Source: Dolomedes plantarius
Taxonomy: Eukaryota; Arthropoda; Arachnida; Araneae; Dolomedidae
Assembly: GCA_907164885.2 (NCBI GenBank)
Contig: OU015495.1
Span: 103,266,622-103,330,621 of the forward strand
Direction of reading: 5' to 3'
DNA length: 64,000 nucleotides
Shown: piece after piece, positions 1-11,764 of the stretch
Layout of the letters: the number at the start of each line of letters is the position of its first letter
How positions within the stretch are numbered: position 1 is the first letter of the stretch
Program-made: the position numbers and the translations under genes
The notes under the pieces: generated by a model
Database searches by the model: none
Told to the model about the DNA's origin: nothing
What the model saw: the letters and a program-made list of their open reading frames with translations, nothing else

Positions 1-52
1 CTTTCGGTCTGTTAGTTCGAATCCCGCTATTGGCATGGCGTTTCATCCATTG
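1..52 (+). repeat. tRNA-derived SINE (family A), 3' part cut by window edge
   Basis: The first bases carry a pol III B-box-like stretch (GTTCGAATCCC) followed by CTATTGGCATGG. The same junction occurs on the minus strand at about 17950, where a complete A-box/B-box head is present. The piece is truncated by the window start, and similarity to the other copies fades after about base 50. Confidence 0.5.
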
Positions 53-110
53 TGGAGGGTTTTCGGAGTACCTAGACTTACGTTTTAACTCCAGTACTGA
101 AATCGAATGT

Positions 111-489
111 TATAGATATAAGGGCTCTTGAAACAAAACAAAGTTATGACAATACACTTTACATTAAGCATTTATTAGTAAGGAAGTTAGTGTAGATATA
201 GAAATATGAACATTTTTTTACATTTTTTTCAATTATTTTCAATAATTTTATAAGACTTATAAATTCGTGTAGTTTTAAAGACTTTATAATATTATTTAAG
301 ATATTTATAACAGTTTTTATTTAATTTATATATATATATATATAGATAGATAGATAGATAGATAGGTAGATAGATACAGATAGTATTTATTTATTAATTT
401 TTTTTATATATTTTAAAGAAAAAAGACACGGTCGAGGACAGAACCCTCGACTGAAGTGCCAGCACACATGAGTTTGTGAAAAAGGGAAT
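111..489. other. AT-rich spacer with TA/TAGA microsatellite
   Basis: There is no coding signal. A run of TA followed by TAGA repeats occupies about 329-376, and the rest is low-complexity AT-rich DNA. Confidence 0.6.
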
Positions 490-575
490 ATTGGCATGGA
501 CGTTTGTAACCGTTCGGAATCGGCTCTAAGCTGCAGGTCCCGGTCTAATTAGCCCTCGTGTAGTAAAAAAGTACC
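490..575 (+). repeat. SINE family A, body fragment
   Basis: The segment from ATTGGCATGG through CCCTCGTG matches the body of the minus-strand SINE at 17870-18012, including the shared TGTTTGTAACCGTTCGGAATC-like block. The tRNA-like head is missing or unrecognisable here, so this is a partial copy. Confidence 0.6.
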
Positions 576-2196
576 GTAGCGCTCTCAACCACACCAAACT
601 AAAGAGAATTAAAGCTAAAGTTTAGACCAAGATGTGTCTGTTATAAAATAATAAATGGAACAGATTTTATTGATTAAGTCAAAGGTTAAATAATTCTTCA
701 GCAATTTCTATGCAAATTTGGGGTCTACTACTTCAAAAAGATATCATTATCATAAGACACATAACTGATATATACACTTTGATCTAATAACAATATACTT
801 TTAAAATATTATGCATTTTGTTAGCTACTTTTTTCTATAGCAATTTACTTGTTCGGTGTTAGTAAATTTTAAATTGCGTTCTTCTGTCATAGAATTTCAT
901 TAACGGCATTGTGTGTTACTATATTCATTATTACTTACAATTATTTAAACAGTGGAGGATTTTTCCCTTTATAAATTTTTTACTATAAAATGAAATGCTT
1001 ATTTTTAAACCAAGATGTTGGCTATAAAACAGTGGAGTGATAGAGTTTCGATCTGAGGGAAAAGCTACATAAATCGGCTACATAAATCGTAACATAAATC
1101 GTATAGGCTGCATAAATCGTAAAAAATTTCATCCGACTTTTGGGGTTTGTTGCTTTTAAAGGATGTTTAACATACAATCTTTATCCTTTTTGTGACCTAA
1201 CAACCATTCTCATTGTAAAACAGGTTATTTTCATTGAAGCTTATTTCTATATCGTTGCAGTGTTTCAGAATAAGATCGCAACAGATTTTTATGCTAATTT
1301 CTTGCATGTACATTTTTACCTACAATGCCTTTTAAAATAGTACTAGGTTTCAAGAATTAGATGTTACTTGTCACATTGTTAAATGCATAAATTAGATCTG
1401 AATGTCTATCCTCAATCCACCAAAGAATAAGTTTCTATCATTTGATTTAAAAAGGCCCAAGTATTTATACCATTCAGCGAAGTTTTGAGAAAAGGTTGTC
1501 AGAAAAAGATCTCAAAATAAGGCAAAAAGGGAATTATTTCTTAGCTTTATTTTTGAAAACATTTATTATTGTTAAAGTTCATTATTTCAATTGATTTTTC
1601 GGTGAATTTATTCGATTTTGTTTCCTACTAGATTGTAATGAATTTTAATCAATATTCTGCAAAGACAACCTAAATATTACTTTTCTAGTTATTTTTACTC
1701 TCAATTTACCTCAAAAAACAATTAGATAAAAGTGGTATACTGATTTTCATAATGAAATTTTATAAATTCCTTTTTTCAATAACGAAAAAAATTCAGCGTT
1801 CTTGATTACTGAAGGTTTATTTTTACTATTGCATAGGCACTTAGTATAAGCATCCATTAACCTCTACGCGCAACTAAATGATGCGCAAAATCAGATCACG
1901 AATAAAAAGCAAGACAAGAAGAAAAAACAAAAAGGTACAGTTACGACGTTGGTCTAGCCTTCAAGTATCTAATTTAGACATCTTCCTTAACAAAGCCATA
2001 CTCTTGGTAAAAATTCATCTGTTTCAAATGCCTGCGTATAGAGAACTCGAATTTGATTTATACGAGGCTTACATTTGAATCATATTTATATATTATAAAT
2101 ACCCATGTGGTGTAAACAACAGGCAAGGCAGTTATGTTTGGTCAATTATCTAAACACTGCCGCAATTAGACGCTGGGAATAAGCCGCAAAAGGACA
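576..2196. other. AT-rich spacer, nothing recognised
   Basis: Only short chance frames of 60-70 codons occur. None has a recognisable motif, good start context or matching splice signals. The frame at 1878-2078 is Lys/Arg-rich at its start but resembles no family I know. Confidence 0.5.
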
Positions 2197-2204
2197 GATT
2201 GCAT

Positions 2205-2493
2205 CAGGGCCACCCAGAGGGGGGGGGGCAACTGGGGCACTTTTCCCCAGGCCCCCAACTGCCGGAGGGGCCCCAAAAATTAAAAAAAAATTATTTATTA
2301 GATTTCCTCAGAAAATATAACAAGAGAGCAGTGCAATGAAATATAATAATTATGTTAATCAATCATGTAATAAAATTTTAAGTATGAGTAACTTAATTTG
2401 AATGTGTATTTTCGTCTCTTTCCATTTTTTATTTTTCTTGGGGCCCCCAACAGAAGTTTGCCCCATGCCCCGTAAAGTCTCTGGGCGGCCCTG
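2205..2493. mobile_element. hAT-like MITE, 289 bp
   Basis: The element begins CAGGGCCACCCAGAG and ends CTCTGGGCGGCCCTG, so it has near-perfect terminal inverted repeats of about 15 bp starting with the hAT-type CAGGG. The flanks are 8-bp direct repeats, GATTGCAT at 2197-2204 and GATTGAAT at 2494-2501 (7 of 8 match). An 8-bp duplication is the hAT hallmark. The interior is G-tract and C-tract subterminal DNA around an AT-rich core, with no coding capacity. The 552-bp MITE at 27504 shares the CAGG...CCCTG ends and poly-C/poly-G subtermini. Confidence 0.85.
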
Positions 2494-2501
2494 GATTGAA
2501 T

Positions 2502-3712
2502 ATTTCTAGTTTTACCCTTTATCTCCTCTGGCACTCTAAATTCAAAACTGTTTTTATTTTAAACTATAATATTGTATAAGCTTATAGTGTATAATGTTCT
2601 GAAAGTCCTGAAGAATGTGTGTTTCCTTTTCAGCAAGCTGATAAGCTACTTCATTTCCGCAAACTCCACATTAGACGGGAATCCACTGAAAAATCACTTT
2701 CCCCAATCCGGCGAATCTCCTAATTATACCTACACCTCTCAATTCTGGCAGACTCGGGAGTCCAGAATGAGGAAACGGTCTGCTTCTCGGAAGTGGAGTC
2801 ATGCAAATGTACAAACTTTTCAAATTGGTTCTGTCTCAGCATTAATTGTCCAGGAGAGATCTTTGTTGCCTCTACTTTGTCGTCAAAATGAGTGTATTTG
2901 GACTAATTAGACATAAAAGAGAAAGTTCACAGCATATACCAGCAGCTGTGCTCTTCTCGATTGAGAGTCGTTATCTGTATGTGTAACTTTCAGTCTAACT
3001 GGAGATGTCCTGTGTAAATGGTTTTGAAGCTCCAAAGTTCCTCCTCGCAATAAGTGGATTTATAATATACCTGCGGGATCAAACTGAATTTTCCAACTAT
3101 GAGGCTTCTATTCGAGCTGAATAAGAATTTCAGGACATAAAGGCAGTTAAAAATTCCACTTTTGTTTTCTAAATTTTTTGTGTAAATTTTTTATGGAACT
3201 TGAGTACTTAGGAGTACCTTATTCCCTCCAAATTCCATGGCATGAACATCAGTAAGACTGCCTCATACAGGTATTATTCCTTGTAGTTGAACAAATCCTC
3301 TCAAGGTTTATTGCGAGGTAAAATTTGCATACATGAACAGATTGATATGTTGGATAATTTCGAGCTTTAAAGACTTTCGTAACCTGAACGGCAGTTGTTT
3401 TGACTACCCAGAAATCAATCTAAAATCTTGATTTGGAGAGATTACGTTTTGTTTAAAGTTTATATTTCAAACCGTAATTAGGGATTCACAATAATTTCGA
3501 AAGAGTGGTTCAATAAACATATTATATGTAGTGTTTAAATATTATCTGTTTCATTCCCAGTGGGTCCCAACAAGTCCCGAAAGAATGGACAGTCGTTCTT
3601 GAACTTTATTCGCAACTATTTGAACATGTGTTTGGCATCCAAGCTTTTTAACTACAATATATTTGCAAGTCTGGTTTTACGACTGTGATATATTCTGTGT
3701 AAGTGTAAACGT
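2502..3712. other. spacer, no gene recognised
   Basis: The stretch at about 2640-2920 is less AT-rich and holds a 112-codon frame (2572-2910) of no recognisable family. The rest is AT-rich without structure. Confidence 0.4.
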
Positions 3713-4231
3713 TGTAAGGTTTACACAAGATTCGATTCACAACAATCGAACTGTTGGGTGAATAAAGTTAAAGAAGCCGCTTAAGATATGCTTATTGCGG
3801 CATACGCGGTTGGTATAAATACCAAGCTGCTAGATTAAAGAAACGAAGGGAGAAGTAGCTAGGAAGGGTCGAAGGAAGCGAAACGAAGTGTTGAGGGAGG
3901 AGCTAGGTTGCTGCTAACCTACGCGAGTTCTTGTTAAGCCCAAAGTTTACGTGGCAGCACTGCTGGTTGACTTTCAAAGTATCTGTGAGTATTGCAAAGT
4001 GTATTTTTCGTGAATGAGTAGTTATACAAGTGAATATATTGAATTGTATTTCCCTTGCATGAATCCTATATATATCTCGTACGCATTGCTTACGTTGAAA
4101 AAAATAGATATATGTGCAAATGCTTGAATAAACATTGTTTTTGTGTAAGAACTTTGTTTGAATGAAATTATTTAAAGTGCCACTTCAAATTATATACACC
4201 CAAGTTAGGGTAGAAGTGGCGTATTCTCTAT
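3713..4231 (+). mobile_element. solo LTR related to the gag-only element LTRs, 519 bp
   Basis: It starts TGTAAGGTTTACACAAGATT and ends ATTCTCTAT, matching both ends of the LTRs at 39799 and 55895 when those are read on the minus strand. It has a TATA box (TATAAATA, 3814-3821) and a polyadenylation signal (AATAAA, 4127-4132). The flanks are AACGT (3708-3712) and AATGT (4232-4236), a 5-bp target duplication with one C-to-T change of the kind expected from CpG decay. It has no neighbouring primer site or gag, so it is a solo LTR left by LTR-LTR recombination. It carries a middle block absent from the 433-bp LTRs but present in the 633-bp LTR at 59994. Confidence 0.85.
3814..3821 (+). promoter_or_regulatory. 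LTR TATA box
   Basis: TATAAATA sits inside a GGTATAAATACC context that is conserved in all LTRs of this superfamily in the window. Confidence 0.65.
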
Positions 4232-4236
4232 AATGT

Positions 4237-6649
4237 TTACTATACTCTATTCTCTTTACTTATCATAAGAGCATTATCCTGAAATTTTTTCAAAAGTATC
4301 CTATGTCTTATATTATCATATGATGTCGAGATCGACAAAAGATGAACAAAAGAAAGATGGACAAAAACTGACACTAAATTCTATTATCTTTCCTGTCCAA
4401 AGTATTTTAAAAGGTCTGTGTAGGTCCTGAGGCCTGTTGATTTGCATACTGATGCCAGCTTGTGTAGTGCAAAGCTAATTGCTTCTTTTCAATATAAACA
4501 CCATGATTTCACTAAATATTCTCTTATAACTTTTGTATACAACTGTTCAGAATCTGATAAAGGTTAGTTTTTCTTTGCAGTAAGTTTTTAAATAAACGTT
4601 CCGGGCTTAGGGAATTCTAAATTTCCAAGACAAGTTGTATAAGCACAACAAAATTTCCAAAGAGTTTGAGATCAAGTATTTTTTAAGAATTCCGAATGTA
4701 TTTTATTTGGACCCCCTCTTTCTACTATCCAAATGCTTACTACAGCTCTCCAGCAGAGATTTTAGAATAATAGGTCTCATAATTAGTAACGTTTATATTT
4801 CTTCTTTGATTCCCTTTTAAAGTCATTTTCCATATTTTTGCTCACTTTTTTGTTGTTGTCGACCAGCATAGTATGTTAAGAAGGAACTTACAATGCCATT
4901 GTGTTCAGTTTCTTATTTCCCTCAATTATTAGCTTTCTTCTTTTTTCCTGTTTATCTGCCAGGGGAGAAATAAAACAATAAACCCTCTTTCCGACTTTTT
5001 TAAAGTCAATATTAGAGATACATTTATAAACGACTGACCCTTATAAGCATTACCATCAGTCTTCATGTTTCTGGCCAACCACCGTCATGCCTCTATATTT
5101 CCCATCTTATGAGTTAATTCAGTCCTTCACCCGAGAAGACTAAAGGTCTTTTTCAGGTTACTCATGTTCACATTCTAAAGTAGATTAAATCTTGAGGGTC
5201 AGTTAGCAGGAATGGTTTTATTGGCTGTTTCAGAAATGGCTCTGCAGAATAGTGCTTTCGCTTTATCTCCGGATATATCATCCTAAAAGATCTTATCTAC
5301 TTTTAACTCATTTTCCAATACCTTCCATGTGTGTGTGGCTACTTCCACTTACCTTTCTTAAAAATCCTTTAAGCAATTTACTTAGACTTTCACTGAAGCG
5401 ATCTTTTGTTCATTCTTTCTTTATTCAGCCCAGAAACATTCTATGTCTGTTATCTGTATCCACAATGACATCTCGTAATACGGATTGCACAAATTCTTAG
5501 AAATCGGGACTATATCTGGGTTAGTGTTCACTCCATTATGCAGCAATCAATTAGGTTAGTCAGATGTGTGATACAATTCCCCCTTATTGGAACTCAGACC
5601 ATTCTTCTCCTTATATGATTGTTGTCATTCCCACATCAGCTGGTGTTGGTACTTATATCACCCTTAATAATAGTTATCATTGCAATTTCAATGATATCGA
5701 ACTTTCTATTGGGTGAATGTAAACTGGAAAGATCATATGCTTGGCGTCTTTCCACACGCCAACTTTGCTATTTGTCTCTTATCATCTGAATAGAACATCC
5801 TGTAACAACTGAGAAGCTTACAGTAAGAGAAATTAATATCCATTAACATACCACCAACCACCTGAATTTTTTAATATAGTACGTAGCACTTTAAAACTCG
5901 AACTTGTCCCTATCTTGTTTTAAGATATTAGTCTTAACCATGGCAAAAACATCTAATTCAAGATAATTTGCGTTTGGTACAGTATATTTTTGAAGAAATT
6001 TCAGACCTTGAATAAATCAACCAACCTTGAATATGATTTATTATAATTGCCATCTCCCTTTTCTAGACCGTATGCATTACTAATGGACTATACTAGAGTA
6101 AATATCAGTGGGAAAATATGTTTCTTGTTGGTTTCATTTCAGCTTTGTAATTCAAGAATCGAAGCATTTTGGCCTCTAAACGCGTAATCATTCTCCTATA
6201 ATAACATATTTGCACCCAATGTTGATACAATGTTGATACAATGATACAATTTGATATTGTGTAAACTATTTTGGGCATCATCTATAAATGGAATACATAT
6301 ATTATATATATAATAGCCGTTGTCTCTGTATAACACTTCCAGTCTGTACTATCTTTCAATTGAAGCCCTCAGTGAACAAACAGCCGGTTAGGCTTAATTT
6401 CAATTTCAGATGTGGATCAGAATTTTTTCTTACCTAAAAACTAATATTTTCTCCATCAAATCACGGTTGTTCAGCCTATTTTTCTATAAAACATTCAGAA
6501 CTAAAAAAAATTGGATGCTTTTAGCTGGATATTTAACAGTTTTTAAAAATCTGTTTACTTTTGCGATGAATTCTGAAAGTAAACAAACTTGAATGTGAAT
6601 GAATCAAGTAGCTCAAGTATTCATATCGCCTAGTGATCTGTAAAAAACT
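4237..6649. other. AT-rich spacer, no gene recognised
   Basis: Short frames (4635-4820, 5252-5500, 6410-6592) show no family motif. I looked for decayed reverse transcriptase, RNase H or integrase motifs downstream of the solo LTR and could not support any. A short repeat of TTGATACAATG occurs near 6220-6250. Confidence 0.4.
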
Positions 6650-7016
6650 GGATGGCAGTCTACTACTCCAGTCGCATGAAAAACTAAATAAATAAAAGAT
6701 AATGAAAGGGTTTGCTTTTACAAGGTGTGGATTAAATGCAATATTGTTAGATAATTCGGGATATTTTTTAACGTTCATATACTTTTTCCATTATGACGTC
6801 ATTATTAGTATTATGACGTCAAAATGACGGGTTGGATGGCAGTCTACTACTCCAATCGCATGAAAAACTAAATAAATAAAAAATAATGAAAGGGTTTGCT
6901 TTGACAAGGTGTGGATTAAATGCAATATTGTTAGATAATTCGGATATTTTTTAACTTTCATATACTTTTTCCATTATGATGTCATTATTAGCATTATGAC
7001 GTCAAAATGACGGGTT
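6650..7016. repeat. two-copy 184-bp tandem duplication with TGACGTCA sites
   Basis: Unit 1 (6650-6833) and unit 2 (6834-7016) are nearly identical from GGATGGCAGTCTACTACTCC to GACGGGTT. Each ends in a cluster of cAMP-response-type palindromes. TGACGTCA is intact at 6794-6801, 6814-6821 and 6997-7004, and mutated to TGATGTCA near 6978. A half site TGACG follows in both units. Confidence 0.85.
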
Positions 7017-7870
7017 ACCTTCTAGTTGTTACTAATAAAAGAAAGGGGAAAATTTTTTTCTAGAATTGTCCGTATCGTTCTTTTCATTTTTCCCTACGAG
7101 TAAATACCCACATCCCAGATAGCTACGAAACTTGACGTAAACACCATTTTTTACCGATGCTTAATATTTTTCAGGCAAGACAACACATACGTGATATGGG
7201 TAGAAAAAAAAATCGGATTATTTGGAATTAGTTTCAAATACTTTCTCTTTGAAAAACTGAAAACGCTTCGAACATTTTGCATGGATTCGAATTGAAATTT
7301 AAGCAGTATTCACCCTTATGGATCTGTCAAATATTTGTCCTATAACTGAAGGATTGTTGAAAAAAATTGAGGTGGGAAAAATAAAAATACTGAAGCAATG
7401 TAACAGTGAGTGTTTTGAAGTATGAAAGCGTTTTATCAATAAGAGTAAAAGTTGTAAGAACGAAAATTATCACTGATTTCACTGACGTGTATATCGCTCT
7501 TCTACTAGAAGAGTCTTACATCTCAAAATAGCCTTATTTTCAGGAAGAGCTAAAGAAGATATACGCTGAAATTTCTTTTCTTATTTTATGAATGCCTAGG
7601 ATAATTTTGGGAAACATTGTTCGAATCACTTCAGAAGGCAAAACTATATACTGTTAAAGTTGTTTTCAATTTTCAAAGCATGATTTTGAATTTTAATTAG
7701 GAGATATAACCCTCCTCTAGTAACCTCATTTTGTTAATATGAACTGAAAAGCTTGAGGGAATACTGTCATATCTCTATGCTAATACACAATGTATCTAAA
7801 CTTTTGCCAATACAAAGAAAAAAACCTTGATAACATGAACAGCAGGTTAGAAAAAAAATGCACATTTATT
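7017..7870. other. spacer, nothing recognised
   Basis: AT-rich DNA with no coding, structural or repeat signal that I can support. Confidence 0.5.
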
Positions 7871-7879
7871 TTCCAAATA

Positions 7880-8107
7880 GGGGCTTGTGGCGGCCCAGTT
7901 GTACAGCGCGCTGGTTTTCGATGCTGAGGGTGCTCAGATCGAATCCCAGCGTTGCGCCACGTAAAATGCCTCCGTTCGTGTCGTCCCTTCATAGGGGGTA
8001 ATGCTGTCCGCCTATATGGTGCCCCATAACAAAATGGACAGTAAAACTGCGGCGTAGTAAGGGCGAATGTTTGAATACAAATGCCTCCGCATTGGTTTAA
8101 AAAAAAA
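7880..8107 (+). mobile_element. tRNA-derived SINE (family B) with 9-bp target duplication
   Basis: The head resembles a tRNA: an A-box-like region around CAGTTGTACAGCGCGCTGG and a B-box-like AGATCGAATCCCA. A tRNA-unrelated body (GCCTCCGTTCGTGTCGTCCC...) and an A-rich 3' tail follow. The direct repeats TTCCAAATA at 7871-7879 and 8108-8116 are a perfect 9-bp duplication, as expected from LINE-mediated insertion. It is not a functional tRNA because the acceptor stem does not pair and the element has a body and tail. Confidence 0.8.
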
Positions 8108-8116
8108 TTCCAAATA

Positions 8117-8398
8117 AAATTTAAGGAGCATTTTTATTACAGTAACATTTTTAATTGCAACAACATTAGGCACTGACAAAATTTATTTTCATTCTTCGCG
8201 CATGAGCAAGTTCCCCCTCCTAGTTGTGGAAGATGTTAATAAGCGTCATCTAGGAGATTGTGATGGTACTAGGCTTATGGCATTATTCGAGAATGAGAAG
8301 CACTTCTTATAGAGCATTGTTGTGCAATTATCTCAAAATCGAAAATTTCAGAGATGTAACACTCTTCTAGTAGAGGTGCGATATGTTTCTTTACATTC
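8117..8398. other. spacer, nothing recognised
   Basis: A short AT-rich interval between the SINE and the hAT-like MITE, with no signal. Confidence 0.4.
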
Positions 8399-8406
8399 GC
8401 CTAAAG

Positions 8407-8779
8407 CAGTGTTTCTCAACCTAAGGGTGTCGACTCCAGGGGTGTCGTAGTGACATGTAAGGGAGGGTCGCGAAATAATTATAACTTAACTCGTTATAGT
8501 GTGAAATAGTCACTCGTGTAGTTATTTATTATTACTGTTATTAAGTTATTGTATGGAAGGGTCGCGAAGTTTTCATTTTAGTTTTCTTACGTTTTTTATT
8601 TGTTTGTTTTGTCTGTTCTTCTGTTTTCTTAGTGTTTTATACTTACCTCTGTAAGTCCTGTGTGATACTTTGTGGTACACGGGAATTTTATGTGTTTTTT
8701 TTAATAAAAAAAAAAAAAATAAAATAAAAATAAATAAGAGGGTGTGAGGCATGAGACTAAAAAAGGTTGAGAACCGCTG
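8407..8779. mobile_element. hAT-like MITE, 373 bp
   Basis: The ends are CAGTGTTTCTCAACCT and AGGTTGAGAACCGCTG, an imperfect inverted repeat of the common hAT type CAGNGGTTCTCAACC. The flanks GCCTAAAG (8399-8406) and GTCTAAAC (8780-8787) match at 6 of 8 bases, in keeping with an old 8-bp duplication. No coding sequence lies inside, and a T-rich/A-rich core sits near 8580-8740. Confidence 0.85.
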
Positions 8780-8860
8780 GTCTAAACAAACTTAAATCAA
8801 AACCAATACAACCAAAATTAACGAAAGTTTACACTTTACATAAACATATATAAAAAAATA

Positions 8861-9193
8861 CAGTCGTACCCCGTTATAACGAACCCAGTATATAACAAAC
8901 TCAGGGATATAACGAACGAAAAATTTTGGTCCCGCCGTTTTCCGGTTATACGTAATTTAATAGTATTGTGTCAGTTTAATGCAATCGATTTTAGTCGATT
9001 TAATTCATTAATGATCATTTTTAATAGATTTTATCATTTTTTAAATACATCATTATTGAATACACATTGCAACTAATGAGTTATATATCTTGTGAACTCT
9101 AGCATTTTTTTTAACGGTTCAGATATAGCGAACCGCCGGATAAATCGAACAAAACCATTGTCGCTTGAAGTTCGTTATAACGGGGTTCGACTG
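8861..9193. mobile_element. Tigger/pogo-type MITE, complete unit
   Basis: It begins CAGTCGTACCCCGTTATAAC and ends GTTATAACGGGGTTCGACTG, a long inverted repeat of the Tc1/mariner superfamily pogo/Tigger type. TA dinucleotides flank it at 8859-8860 and 9194-9195. The interior is AT-rich and noncoding. It is continuous with a second partial unit that shares the same internal sequence. Confidence 0.8.
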
Positions 9194-9195
9194 TA

Positions 9196-9439
9196 CGTAA
9201 TTTAATTAGTATTGTTTCGGTTTAATGTAATCGATTTTAGTCGATTTAACTCATTAATGATCATTTTAAATAGATTTTATCATTTTTTAATACATCATTA
9301 TCGAATACACATTGCAACTAATGAGTTATATACTTTGTGAACTCTAGCATTTTCTTAATGGTTCGGATATAGCGAACCACCGGATTAAAGCGAACAAAAC
9401 TTTGGTCCCTTGAAGTTCGTTTATAACGGGGTTCGACTG
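9196..9439. mobile_element. Tigger/pogo-type MITE, second partial unit in tandem
   Basis: It repeats the right two thirds of the preceding unit, including TAATTTAATTAGTATTG and the terminal GGGGTTCGACTG, and is followed by TA at 9440-9441. The left inverted repeat is missing. Such head-to-tail MITE multimers may arise by unequal exchange or aberrant transposition. Confidence 0.75.
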
Positions 9440-9441
9440 TA

Positions 9442-10795
9442 TTTCAGGTAGTTTCTTCTAATGAAACTCCCGCGGGTTATTAACCTAGGATTATACTTAT
9501 CGTTGCTTAACTCTTTTTTTTCTATTTTCTGTTTTTTTACTCATTTGGTACTTTTCTGTTTAAACTGTTTACTGCCACAGAATTTGGTGCGTTGCCAAAA
9601 TTATAACTCGGGACGCAGGACGGACACTTTTTATTTCTTCCGGAGGACCGTTATGGAGGAACGTAATCTTAAGTTAAAAAATACGCTTTCAAGATCTGAG
9701 ATATGCGTTAGGAGCAACAAACACAAAATACACTCTAATTTATTTTTCTAGCATTAAAGGTTCAATTCAGAAAATAACTCTCATTACTTTAATTATTAAA
9801 AAAAAAACCTTTTAAATATCTATCCCCATACATTTTTGTCAGCTTCGAATCGATACATTCCCCCCCCTCCGTCACAAATTTCTCAGTAACACACTTCAAA
9901 AGTGATGATAATGATTATGAAATTATGCATTCAAAACTGTACTAATTGTGAATTCTTCCCCTTTTGTCTCGCACACGTTCTTTCTAATTTATCTTCTTCG
10001 GGGGAAGGGGGGGAATATCCGTTAGGAATTTCTCCCTTTTCTTCCCCCAATCATATCTCGCCAGTTCGAAGATAACGAAATCCCCCCCCCCCCCTCCTTT
10101 TCCACATCCATTCTATAATCACCCAACACTTGAGTGGACGACTTGCAGAAATGAAGTTGAATAACCCCTGTGATTGCAGTTATTAAGTTCACAGGCGTTA
10201 TCGTAAATGACGCATTTAATGCCCGGCTATTCTTAGGAAACAGGACTGGGGAGCAGTTTTCCAGAACGAGAGGTTATATACTATAAATGTGGCGCTTGTA
10301 AATGGGAATGACTTTCGATGGTCTGCGAAACCATAAATTAATACCGGGTGCAAAGTTTTAAACACCCTTAAAACTGGACGTGGAAAAACATTTTTTTTTT
10401 TTACTCCTTGTTGTGTAGTGGAAGCTGTTATTTCTGCAAATATATGGTTTACTCCAAATCACTTAATGGTGTCTAGTAAGAAAGCGTTATTACGTCACAT
10501 ATTTTAGTAATATGGGATGACTGTGGGGAATTTCGGTTTCTTGATAATTCGTATAAATTAATGGTTTGCTAAATACTTTGCAACACTTTTTCATATTACC
10601 TATTATCAAAATCATATATATATGTATATCATATATACGATATATAAATTTATATGAGACATATTAATATTTGATATCTTATATAAGATTTATATGATAT
10701 TTGTAGTATAAAGATATAAGAATATTTGTTAATATACATAAGGCCCAAAAGTAACTACATGGAATAAACTTATAGAATATGCATTTTTCCGAAAA
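9442..10795. other. spacer with C/G homopolymer tracts
   Basis: No gene is recognised; the 96-codon frame at 9461-9751 has no family motif. There are runs of C near 9859 and 10082-10095 and a G-rich run near 10000. TA-rich DNA occupies 10613-10740. Confidence 0.4.
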
Positions 10796-10797
10796 TA

Positions 10798-11532
10798 CAG
10801 GGTGTTTCATATTGAATGGGACAAAAATAATAGCATAGTACAAATTCTGTAACTGATTTATTTAGCTGAAACAAATGAATTCTGAAACTACAATTATACA
10901 AGTTTTATCGGGCAACAGCAAAAAATCTTCCGGTTACGAATCGCCGCTAGAGGCACTGTTGATCAAATGGCGCCATCCATGCAGGAGGAAGCGTACTGTG
11001 TTTTGGAATACGCCAAACATCGTCGTTTATCATCGTTCAAAGACATTTTCGCATGACATTGGTAAAGAACCACCGCACCGGTCACAAAATTGAACGGTGG
11101 GTGAAGCAGTTTCAGAAACACGGGCTGCTTGTGTAAGAAAACCAACCTAGGACGACCAGAAGCCAAATCAAAGTGATTGAAAAAAATCGGTGAAACGTTT
11201 TTACGAAGTCCCACAAAATTAATGCATCGTGATTTAACCCCTTTTGATTTTTTCCTGTGGGGTTTTGTTAAAGACAAAGTGTTCGTACCTCCATTTCCCC
11301 AGCAACTGAAGCAGCGGATAACTGAAGTAACGAATCATCAACAAAGGATATTCTATCACGAGTGTGGCAGGAACTGAATGCCACATAGATATTTGCCGTG
11401 TCACCGGAGGTAGAACATCTATAGAAACTTAGATAACTATAGTTTCACTGTAAATTTGATTTATCAAAATAAAGTAATTACAGCGTTCACAGTTATGCTT
11501 TCTTTTTGTCCCATTCAATATGAAACACCCTG
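10798..11532 (+). mobile_element. internally deleted mariner-family transposon
   Basis: About 30-bp perfect terminal inverted repeats start CAGGGTGTTTCATATTGAAT at both ends, flanked by the TA target at 10796-10797 and 11533-11534. At 735 bp it is roughly half the length of an intact mariner. Remnants of a transposase of the type common in arthropod genomes lie inside. Confidence 0.9.
10960..11420 (+). pseudogene. mariner transposase remnant
   Basis: Broken frames encode an N-terminal piece reading near MQEEAYCVLEYAK, then a helix-turn-helix region with WVKQFQKHG, and, after a deletion, the C-terminal piece LTPFDFFLWGFVKDKVFVPP (11237-11296) that follows the last catalytic Asp region of mariner-type DDE domains. 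The central catalytic region is deleted, and frameshifts and stops break the rest. It cannot make an active transposase. Confidence 0.8.
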
Positions 11533-11534
11533 TA

Positions 11535-11764
11535 TATGGCATACTAGAAATTATATAAATCAATAAAATAATTCTTATATATTCATTAATTACAAAATTG
11601 AACCAATTTGACAAAATCAATCTTACGAAAATTAAATCGATCCTTCGAAATTTAAATCCTTACAAAAATTAAATCGATTTAAAAATATCAGTTTTAAACG
11701 AAATTATTGGGACAGTATTAACTAGCAAAATATGCTCTCAAACTACACAACATTTCTCTAATAC
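11535..11764. other. AT-rich spacer
   Basis: Rich in AAATCGATT-like words (several AAATTAAATCGAT repeats near 11620-11690). No gene is seen. Confidence 0.4.

Noticed and set aside
4360..6100. Decayed retrotransposon pol downstream of the solo LTR at 3713
   Set aside because: Some frames looked vaguely like RNase H or integrase, but no ordered motif could be supported. The LTR also has no adjacent primer-binding site.
7880..7960. Possible tRNA gene
   Set aside because: Followed by a SINE body, A-rich tail and target duplication.
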